A stretch of DNA of 64,000 nucleotides, from the NCBI RefSeq assembly GCF_002980525.1, contig NZ_PVBQ01000004.1, forward strand, positions 1 to 64,000. Direction: 5' to 3'. Within the stretch, counting starts at the first letter, position 1; each line of letters starts with the position of its first letter. The translations under genes and the position numbers were made by a program. This document shows, one piece after another, positions 8,488-14,530 of this stretch. The stretch is from Sphingobacterium haloxyli. GTDB taxonomy: Bacteria; Bacteroidota; Bacteroidia; Sphingobacteriales; Sphingobacteriaceae. A model generated the notes under the pieces. It did not search any database, was not told the origin of the DNA, and saw nothing but the letters and a program-made list of their open reading frames with translations.

Positions 8488-10059
8488 TTAAGATAGGTGT
8501 TTTTTTAGCCAATTGTAATATGATATACCTGTGTGAGATAATTGATATTTATTCTTGCCATCTTCATTTACAGAGATGTCATAAAAAGGATAATAATATT
8601 GATTAAAATATCTACTCACATTATTCTTGTTTTTACTCTCTAGTTCTGCATTTTCCAGTGTTAAACGCGCAATTTCAGCAGTTGTGTGGCCATTGCTGTC
8701 ATCTTTGTATGGGTATAAAGCCTCAACAATAGTATTTTGAAGCTTCTTTCTTTTGAAAGCTGTAGGTAATGTCTCTTTGTTTAGACTGAAATGTTTAGAG
8801 TGTGTAAGTTTATCATAAAATTGACGTTCAAAAGCTTCGTAGAAAGAGGATATATCCTCTTCGTTTAAAATTATATTTTCATCTGGAACTTGCTCCTTTA
8901 TTTTCAACAGCCCCATGCTGTCCTGTTGTTGGTTTTTTTCTTCAAATTTTTCAAATGTAGATGTGTCATCTGCTCGTTCTCTAATCAAATTGCGTTCGTA
9001 TCGTTCATGAATTTTTGCATCAATATAAATCAAATCTAGATATTGGTCATTATCGAACCATCTTCTAAATGCTTCAACTTCTTCTGGAGACCTAAAGCCG
9101 GTGATAACTATAGGTATGTTTTTTTTAATTTGATCTAGATGCTCTGTGATTTGGTCGACAACGATTGTTGGTTTTTCTTTCAATGCTTTTTCTGCAAAAT
9201 CGCCAATCTTTACTTTTGATCCAATTCCATGTCTTTCATAATAACTTAAATGCATAAAATCACTAGCTTCTAAGTGGTAATAATTATAATGCTCTAACAT
9301 ATATGTTGACAAGGTTGTCTTTCCTGCACAAGTGGGGCCACAGACTAAGAAAATATGCGGAGGAAATAGATCTAACTGCTTATAGGAAACAGGTTTAGTA
9401 ATTAGATTGTTTCCCGATAGAAAATCAAGCATATCTTTATAAGCTTGTCTTCTAAAATCATATTGGTCAGCCTTATTTATAGGTAGTGCGCTCAAAGGCT
9501 TTTCAGCACCATTTGGTATAAACCATTTATTGAATGTACGATCATTTAACCAAGGATAGATTGGTTGGGGCTTTATTTTGTGTTCTTTGTCAATAATTGT
9601 TCCTTCAACAGAACTAGTAAAAATTAGATAATCACTTCCATATTTTTTTTGTAATGTTTTGTTTAATACTAAAACAATATCAGATCTAACTGTGGTACGT
9701 CGATCATTTCCTTGCTCTTTTAATAGCAGATCCAAGGTGTCAAAATCATTCTCTTGCATCCAATACTTGATGTCTACTCCGGGAACTTCCTTGTCATTAG
9801 AGCTTAAAGCATGAATTTTAACAGATGTATCCTCAATGAAGAATAATTTATCAGAGTTAGCCGGTTGTGTTTTACGAAATCTTTCTTTAGCATCCTCGAT
9901 ACTCTGTCGAAGTAATTCATCCCTATCATCGATTCTTGGCTCAATATAGCCAATGCCATAATTTTTTTGTTTCGAAATTCGAACAGGGTAATCTTTGCAA
10001 ATGTGTCTTGCATGTGCTAGTTTTTCATTATTGGATGTAATAAAAGTAAGTTCAAGCAT
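8488..10059 (-). CDS. Fusion: HAM1/ITPase-like pyrophosphatase + P-loop kinase + winged-helix tail
   Basis: This 523-residue protein has three parts. Residues 1 to about 205 match the HAM1/RdgB house-cleaning NTP pyrophosphatase fold: TFITSNNEKLAHA at 5-17, FIEDTSVKI at 74-82, PGVDIKYW at 93-100, SSVEGTI at 149-155. Residues about 233-400 form a nucleotide-kinase-like P-loop domain with Walker A GPTCAGKT (241-248) and VVDQITEH and VITGFR strands after it. Residues about 425-523 look like a winged helix (HTTAEIARLTLENAELESK). HAM1 enzymes hydrolyse non-canonical NTPs to NMP and pyrophosphate; fused to a kinase it would edit or build an unusual nucleotide. The start overlaps the upstream stop as TAATG. 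I know of no characterised protein with this domain order. Confidence 0.8.
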   Translation of the reverse strand: MLELTFITSNNEKLAHARHICKDYPVRISKQKNYGIGYIEPRIDDRDELLRQSIEDAKERFRKTQPANSDKLFFIEDTSVKIHALSSNDKEVPGVDIKYWMQENDFDTLDLLLKEQGNDRRTTVRSDIVLVLNKTLQKKYGSDYLIFTSSVEGTIIDKEHKIKPQPIYPWLNDRTFNKWFIPNGAEKPLSALPINKADQYDFRRQAYKDMLDFLSGNNLITKPVSYKQLDLFPPHIFLVCGPTCAGKTTLSTYMLEHYNYYHLEASDFMHLSYYERHGIGSKVKIGDFAEKALKEKPTIVVDQITEHLDQIKKNIPIVITGFRSPEEVEAFRRWFDNDQYLDLIYIDAKIHERYERNLIRERADDTSTFEKFEEKNQQQDSMGLLKIKEQVPDENIILNEEDISSFYEAFERQFYDKLTHSKHFSLNKETLPTAFKRKKLQNTIVEALYPYKDDSNGHTTAEIARLTLENAELESKNKNNVSRYFNQYYYPFYDISVNEDGKNKYQLSHTGISYYNWLKKHLS

Positions 10060-11042
10060 TATAGCACATTTATTATTCTTCCCCTGTTATTTGTTGAAGT
10101 TTCAAATATCAGAAATTTTTCATTAAGCTGTTGCTTTGCGAGAGTTATAGTCTTTTCCAAATCTTCTCCAACAAAAAATAAAGTTGGCCCCATACTAGAC
10201 ATACCTATCGCCGATGCGCCGCAGTCATATAATATTAGCTCTGCATCTGAAATAGTAGTTTCATGTACTTTGCGTTCTGCTGTTTTCCACTTTAACTTTT
10301 GAATCTTTTTTATGGACTTAGAGAACACATCTATATCTTTTTCTATAATACTCGGTAATACGCCCAAAGAACATTCATACAGAATTTCTTTTATTGCTTT
10401 GTTTGATAAATTAGCAGTTCTTTTAAAGAAAGAATTTTCAGTTGTATTAGAAAATCCATAGAGATTTCTAGGGATGCATAGACCAATTTTCCAATTTGGC
10501 ATCTCTCCCTGATTAATTAAAAGAGACTGATTTACCTTGTGTTCTAAGGAACCTGATGGAGATAAGGTGTTCCCGTCATTCTTTCTTCCGACATCAAAAG
10601 CATATCCTCCACTAAAATAAGTTCTAACCCCTATACCAGAAGTACCGCCTCGCCCAGAAAAATCAATGATTTGTGTAGTACTATAATCCTTAAAATCATT
10701 AATTAAAAATAACCCCTCTATACATGCTAATTTTATTATTGTTCCAGCGCCTAATCCAACATGTGATAATAATTCCCCTTTCCCTATTTTAACATGGATG
10801 TTGTGCCTAAAAGAAAGTGCTTTTATTGTTCTATCAATACTGTATTCTATTTTAATAATTTCGTTATCAGTAAGTTTTGTGTCTCTTAAATCCGTTAGTG
10901 AGAATCTTATAGATGGAGAAATTTCTATCTCAAGTTTAGGATCAGATATGGAAAAACCTATTCCTCCATTTATCCGATAGGCATTTTGACCCATTGCTAT
11001 TAGAGTGATATGCAGTCTAGGAAAAGCCGTAATTTTAAGCAT
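10059..11042 (-). CDS. Beta-RFAP synthase / C-nucleoside synthase-like protein (GHMP-type fold)
   Basis: About 327 residues from the ATG at 11042. Earlier ATGs at 11048 and 11066 are in frame, but LKITAFPRLHITLI fits the family's usual beginning (PSRLHFTL). GLGAGTIIKLACIEGL is the GHMP phosphate-binding loop. FSGRGGTSGIGVRTYFSGG then FDVG is the signature of the beta-ribofuranosylaminobenzene 5'-phosphate synthase family. Known members join an aromatic acid to PRPP through a carbon-carbon bond with loss of CO2 and pyrophosphate: MptG in methanopterin synthesis, and ForT and PyfQ in the C-nucleosides formycin and pyrazofurin. Methanopterin genes are not expected in Bacteroidota, so a nucleotide-analogue role is more likely. 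The start overlaps the upstream stop by eight bases. Substrate unknown. Confidence 0.8.
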   Translation of the reverse strand: MLKITAFPRLHITLIAMGQNAYRINGGIGFSISDPKLEIEISPSIRFSLTDLRDTKLTDNEIIKIEYSIDRTIKALSFRHNIHVKIGKGELLSHVGLGAGTIIKLACIEGLFLINDFKDYSTTQIIDFSGRGGTSGIGVRTYFSGGYAFDVGRKNDGNTLSPSGSLEHKVNQSLLINQGEMPNWKIGLCIPRNLYGFSNTTENSFFKRTANLSNKAIKEILYECSLGVLPSIIEKDIDVFSKSIKKIQKLKWKTAERKVHETTISDAELILYDCGASAIGMSSMGPTLFFVGEDLEKTITLAKQQLNEKFLIFETSTNNRGRIINVL

Positions 11043-11739
11043 TGGCATTTTCCCATTCGTGTTCAAAATGTTCTAAATATTTGGATGCAAATGGGCTGCT
11101 GCTGTCAAAATGGATAGCAGGAGTATCCCTACTTTGCCGTTCAGGGAATACCGGGCCTAAAATACAAGTGTCATCGATTCGAAATATACTATGTTTGGGC
11201 GAATATGAAAAATAGCGGTACTCCAGAAGTGGATATTCTTTTTCTAGTTTTTCAAGTTTTAATTTAACACTATCAAAGGTTGATGATTTTGTGCTATCTA
11301 TATATTCTTTTTCAGGTAGCAATATTCGAACTTTGACTTTTTTGTTGAGTGCTCTTAATAGTACTTTAGCTCTCTCTTGATCCCCATCTATGTCTGCAAA
11401 ATGATCTATTAACCGATCAGCAGTAACACCCATGATATCAATTTGTCTTTTTGATTCCTTAATTAGATTTTCATAAAATTCTCGACTATCTCGATCAGAT
11501 CTTACATCAAGTACTTTCATGTCAGTAAATTTGTCAATTTTTTTATACTCGTACCAGCTTAAGCCTACTTGAACACATGCTACAAATAATCCCGTTATTA
11601 ATCCTGCTATAAGATCCGCAAACTTCGGAGTTAGCCAACCTGTGTATAAGTATATCACTGACAAAACAAATGTAATGAACAGTAATATACCCAAGACTAT
11701 TGTTATTAGATCCAAATAGAATCTCTTTTTGTAAATCAT
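11035..11739 (-). CDS. Two-transmembrane protein with cytoplasmic PLD-like domain
   Basis: This 234-residue protein starts with a basic stretch and two membrane helices (about 10-34, LITIVLGILLFITFVLSVIY, and 40-60, ADLIAGLITGLFVACVQVG). The remaining 170 residues resemble a degenerate phospholipase-D-like domain: REFYENLIKESKRQIDIMGV, VKVRILLPEK, then HSIFRIDDTCILGP and a final FEHEW. The HxK motif is not intact (HSI), so nuclease or lipase activity is doubtful; the domain may bind a ligand. Many anti-phage systems use two-TM proteins as membrane effectors, so a toxin or effector role is a reasonable inference here. It follows the upstream gene after two bases and overlaps the synthase start. 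Confidence 0.75.
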   Translation of the reverse strand: MIYKKRFYLDLITIVLGILLFITFVLSVIYLYTGWLTPKFADLIAGLITGLFVACVQVGLSWYEYKKIDKFTDMKVLDVRSDRDSREFYENLIKESKRQIDIMGVTADRLIDHFADIDGDQERAKVLLRALNKKVKVRILLPEKEYIDSTKSSTFDSVKLKLEKLEKEYPLLEYRYFSYSPKHSIFRIDDTCILGPVFPERQSRDTPAIHFDSSSPFASKYLEHFEHEWENANA

Positions 11740-11741
11740 TT

Positions 11742-12287
11742 TTATATTAGTTTACTGTTCAATAATTCCAAAATTCTCATATCAATTATAATATCTGCAT
11801 GTTCCATGGTATAAAACTCTAATCTGGCATTTTTTATAATGTTGTCTACAAGAATCTCCGGATGATATATTTCATATAAGTTACCATAAAGTTCAATAGA
11901 TTCTTCTTTTTTTATGTAAATTTTAATTAGCTGACTATACTCGTATATTTTTAATCTTTTCATAGAGCTCAAGTCAGGAAAGGATATTTTGCAATGTTTA
12001 ATTGGCTGTCTTAATAACTCTAAATTGTGTAATTTGATTGCATCGTTTATTAGAAACCCATTTTCGACATCAGTATTCAATTTGCTAAGGGATTCAGACC
12101 AAGTATTACGATTAAATCGAAATATAGCAATTGTTCTAGTAATGTTTTGTGTGTCTTTTAAAAGAGAAATTCTTTCCTTGGAGCATTTATATATAATCTC
12201 AGGTGTTATGTCCTGATATCTGGATCGTAAGAATTCGGTATGAGATCCTTTCATTGTAAGGAAAGAATCTAATTCAGTTTTTTGCAT
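11742..12287 (-). CDS. Unknown protein, first gene of the minus-strand nucleotide/methylase operon
   Basis: The protein is 181 residues from ATG 12287, with a GTG one codon earlier. It has no signal peptide or membrane helix and no recognisable motif. Two similar halves are suggested by the NGFLINDAIKLHNLELLRQ and ILVDNIIKNARLEFYTMEHAD regions, and the C-terminal part (LEFYTMEHADIIIDM) could be a small alpha/beta ligand-binding fold. Position first in the operon and two-base spacing to the membrane protein suggest joint expression. I cannot assign a function. Confidence 0.65.
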   Translation of the reverse strand: MQKTELDSFLTMKGSHTEFLRSRYQDITPEIIYKCSKERISLLKDTQNITRTIAIFRFNRNTWSESLSKLNTDVENGFLINDAIKLHNLELLRQPIKHCKISFPDLSSMKRLKIYEYSQLIKIYIKKEESIELYGNLYEIYHPEILVDNIIKNARLEFYTMEHADIIIDMRILELLNSKLI

Positions 12288-12475
12288 CACTATATAGTAA
12301 GTAAAAAGAATCTAATAACAAGCTCTCCCCTCAAACCTCCATACGGTTTCCCTAAAAGCGCAAGCCTTTACTAAATATACGTATAGAATTTTGCTTAATT
12401 AGTTTTGTTTGGTCCATCAGATTAATTTGTCGATTAGTAATTTGCGCGGAGGTAACAGTCCGCGACCTCCATTTT

Positions 12476-13021
12476 TCACTCTTTAGTTTTCTTTACTGGA
12501 TACCTCTCAACATACACCTTCATCAACTCTCCCGGATTTTTCCCCACGGCCATTTCGATTAAAAGGAATTCGAAGGGTTCTGGGGCGCCGGTACCATAAT
12601 ATAAGTTTTTTAAACGCGTTTCGCTTATTCCGGTTTTCACACGAATAATATCAAATGAATTCTCACTTGGAACCTGTTCAATAGTATCTTTTTCGAAATT
12701 TTCCTGCATAAATTTTCCAAAGCCCTTACGTTCTTTGATAGTATTGATTTGAGAATTGACTTCGTTTAGTTTAAACTTACGATGCGGATACACTTGGTCT
12801 CTAGCTTGGTCAATTGTGTCGCCAGTATTAACCGCAATTTTGCAAAATGAATGGAGCGAAACCGAATGCTTACTTCTATTGATAATTTTGCTTATTTCGC
12901 CTTCTGATAGCCCTACTTTTTCTCCTAAAGCCTTATTAGTCAGTTGAAATTTCTCTTTTTTAGCCTTAACATAGTCAGAGAAATTTTCGATGTCTTTCAT
13001 CATCATCTCTTTTTCATCCAT
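12476..13021 (-). CDS. XRE-family helix-turn-helix regulator
   Basis: The protein is 181 residues. An N-terminal XRE/Cro-type HTH spans about 14-72 (LTNKALGEKVGLSEGEISKIINRS, with SLHSFCKIAVNTG after it). A second, weaker HTH-like segment spans about 122-165 (FDIIRVKTGISETRLKNLYYG). The start ATG at 13021 lies just beyond an AT-rich inverted repeat (13038-13070), a probable autoregulatory operator. It may control the minus-strand operon downstream, separated by about 190 bases, or the plus-strand transcript starting near 13090, or both. No nuclease or toxin domain is present. Confidence 0.8.
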   Translation of the reverse strand: MDEKEMMMKDIENFSDYVKAKKEKFQLTNKALGEKVGLSEGEISKIINRSKHSVSLHSFCKIAVNTGDTIDQARDQVYPHRKFKLNEVNSQINTIKERKGFGKFMQENFEKDTIEQVPSENSFDIIRVKTGISETRLKNLYYGTGAPEPFEFLLIEMAVGKNPGELMKVYVERYPVKKTKE

Positions 13022-13037
13022 ATCTTAATTTTATTAT

Positions 13038-13070
13038 AATTCCAAAAAATTATTTTTTATTTATGGAATT
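13038..13070. promoter_or_regulatory. Candidate operator: AATTCCA / TGGAATT inverted repeat
   Basis: AATTCCA at 13038-13044 and TGGAATT at 13064-13070 are exact complements, spaced 26 bases start to start, about two and a half helical turns. The pair lies between the XRE gene start (13021, minus) and a plus-strand promoter at 13078. A dimeric XRE repressor could act on both. The spacing is wider than in a simple single operator, so two half-sites or DNA looping would be needed. Confidence 0.4.
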
Positions 13071-13077
13071 TTTTCTG

Positions 13078-13085
13078 TATATTTG
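13078..13085 (+). promoter_or_regulatory. Plus-strand promoter, TAnnTTTG
   Basis: TATATTTG matches the Bacteroidota -7 consensus exactly. Transcription would start near 13091 and run through the structured region at 13.1-13.7 kb. No protein gene of normal size follows for more than a kilobase, so the product may be a non-coding or leader RNA. Confidence 0.45.
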
Positions 13086-13227
13086 TCTAAGCGATTAGAT
13101 AATCACGGCTATTAAGCCTTGGTTTACGAAGTTGTCTCGTTCCGTAAATGACCAAAAAGCCGACGAGAGAACCGCGTAGTATCGCCTCATGCTTGAAAAA
13201 GTTTCTTACTTTTGTCATAGGCATGGT

Positions 13228-13325
13228 GGCGGTCTCGCGTTATCTCTAAATGGCGCTTCCTATTTGTCTTCGATACTTTAGGAAGAGGGTTTGGTCGCCC
13301 TACGGATTTAGAGTGCGGGACTGCC
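13228..13325 (+). ncRNA. Candidate structured RNA: four nested stems
   Basis: Four nested pairings can be read off directly. P1 is GGCGGTCTCGC (13228-13238) with GCGGGACTGCC (13315-13325): 11 pairs, two of them G-U. P2 is CTCTAAAT (13244-13251) with ATTTAGAG (13306-13313): 8 exact pairs. P3 is GGCG (13252-13255) with CGCC (13296-13299). P4 is CTTCCTA (13256-13262) with TAGGAAG (13279-13285). Such nesting over 98 bases, with G-U pairs that keep a helix, is what a functional RNA looks like. It lies about 150 bases after a TATATTTG promoter. No known RNA family is recognised, and the strand is inferred from that promoter. Confidence 0.45.
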
Positions 13326-13391
13326 CCTTGCTTTTTTGAGGGCTACCCATTCACTTCCGAGAAAGCTTCGTTCTACATAAACTTCAGGATT

Positions 13392-13508
13392 ATGAAAAGA
13401 ACGAAAAAGTTAACTAACATTAGCAACACCCAAAGCCACCTCAAAGAGGTGCCGCTTCATCCATCCCGTAAACAACAAATAAAGAACGTTATCGCCGCGC
13501 CCGAATAA
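13392..13508 (+). CDS. Possible 38-residue basic peptide
   Basis: An ATG frame opens 67 bases after the structured element and closes before a second one. The peptide is short and basic (MKRTKKLTNISNTQSHLKEV, then 18 more residues ending IAAPE). It has no hydrophobic segment. Its codons lack obvious bias either way. It might be a leader peptide or small regulator, or simply chance in a non-coding RNA. Confidence 0.3.
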   Translation: MKRTKKLTNISNTQSHLKEVPLHPSRKQQIKNVIAAPE

Positions 13509-13529
13509 AAAAGCCTAGGCAGTTAGCAA

Positions 13530-13609
13530 AAGGTGAAGGGGCAAGGTACGCCTGCAAACGCAAATGAGGCGGACTTCGCCCAGCCGTCCGGAAGGACATA
13601 TTTCACCTT
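13530..13609 (+). ncRNA. Second candidate folded RNA domain
   Basis: AAGGTGAA (13530-13537) pairs exactly with TTCACCTT (13602-13609) to close an 80-base domain. Inside it are GGCG-gactt-CGCC (13568-13580 region) and GTCC-GGAA-GGAC (13586-13597), the latter a perfect four-pair hairpin with a GNRA-type tetraloop. A further 11-base near-complement (CTTTACCGACC at 13621-13631, GGTCAGTAAAG at 13670-13680) follows at once. It is probably part of the same transcript as the element at 13228. Confidence 0.35.
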
Positions 13610-14034
13610 AATGTTTTCTGCTTTACCGACCTCTGACAAAATATGCACAATTGTTTGTACGGTTTCTTCGGTCAGTAAAGGCTAAATAATTCGTTGCACA
13701 ATAAAAATAGGATTTACTTTCCAATCTTGCAAAATGATTTTGCGCATATTTCTTCTTCTTCGTAAGGAGCAGGGGTCGGTTTTATTGATTTTCAAGTTAT
13801 TACTAATCATAAAACCGATTAAAACATGCAGCAATTTTATGCTACTGGGCACGCCATGCCCGTAAAGACGGACAGAACGACACAGGTAACTGTGTATCCA
13901 CCTAGACACATTCATAATCAAAATGTGTTTCTACAGGACCCTATCAAAAAGATTGTTACTACCCGAACTGGTAGTATTACGAAACCACATACGAATCTAA
14001 AGACGCTCAAGGATGAAGATTCCTTTAAATTACC

Positions 14035-14249
14035 TTCGGCAACCGTTCGAGACGTTGTCGATGTTTCTTCGAGATATCCTCGGGATTTGTTCGACACTGG
14101 TTCGGGTGCTGTTCGGGAAGTGTTCGACTGCTGTTCGGGTGCCACCCGAAGAACAACCGAATCTCAAACGAAGGATTACCGAAGTTGTCCCGAACCAGTC
14201 CCGAAGCGGACTCGAAGCGCTCCCGAAGGACACCCGAACAGCACCCGAA
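14035..14249. repeat. Array A: mirror-symmetric 11-bp repeat array (10 + 10 units)
   Basis: TTCG, or a one-base variant of it, recurs every 11 bases at 14035, 14046, 14057, 14068, 14079, 14090, 14101, 14112, 14123 and 14134, with seven variable bases between. At the centre TTCGGGTG-C-CACCCGAA (14134-14150) is a perfect palindrome about base 14142. From there the complement, CGAA, recurs every 11 bases to 14249. Both arms are exactly 107 bases long. The fixed core and variable spacer make it neither a simple tandem repeat nor a perfect inverted repeat. The stretch is also open in one frame, but that frame has no homology and is not taken as coding. Confidence 0.9.
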
Positions 14250-14329
14250 GAAACAGGTGGCGTTTTTGCCTATTTTTTGGCGTTCTCAAAGCGGGGATTA
14301 AGTATAGGTGCAGTAAGGATGTAGTACTA

Positions 14330-14350
14330 TTTACGCAACTTTTGCGTAAA
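14330..14350. repeat. Short hairpin between the two arrays
   Basis: TTTACGCAA (14330-14338) and TTGCGTAAA (14342-14350) pair perfectly with a three-base loop. It lies between arrays A and B and is not followed by a T-run, so a terminator role is uncertain. Confidence 0.5.
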
Positions 14351-14370
14351 ATAGATGAGGTAACGTTAAT

Positions 14371-14519
14371 GTACCGAGAGTGTACTGTTAGTGTACGGGG
14401 AGTGTACCGAAAAGGTACAGGAGATCTACTAAGAAGCTACTGGAGATCTACTACTGACCTACTAAACGCATGTACCTCTGGCGTAGATCAGCGGTACAGT
14501 AAAAGTAGGGGAATAGTAG
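14371..14519. repeat. Array B: second 11-bp mirror array (GTAC/CTAC core)
   Basis: GTAC occurs at 14371, 14382, 14393, 14404 and 14415, then CTAC at 14426, 14437, 14448 and 14459: nine units exactly 11 bases apart. On the other side of a centre near 14467 the complement (GTAC or GTAG) occurs at 14472, 14483, 14494, 14505 and 14516, again 11 apart. So this array has the same architecture as array A with a different core and a shorter right arm. It stops 11 bases before the TlpA-like start codon, inside the 5' leader of the TlpA-SusC-SusD operon. Confidence 0.88.
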
Positions 14520-14530
14520 GGGTAGAGGCA

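Noticed and set aside
14035..14519. CRISPR-like array
   Set aside because: Cores are four bases and spacing is 11 bases with mirror symmetry; there are no long identical repeats, no unique spacers of normal length and no cas genes.
13826..14530. Long in-frame N-terminal extension (about 235 residues) of the TlpA-like protein
   Set aside because: It crosses both 11-bp arrays, has no homology, and a proper signal peptide begins at 14531.
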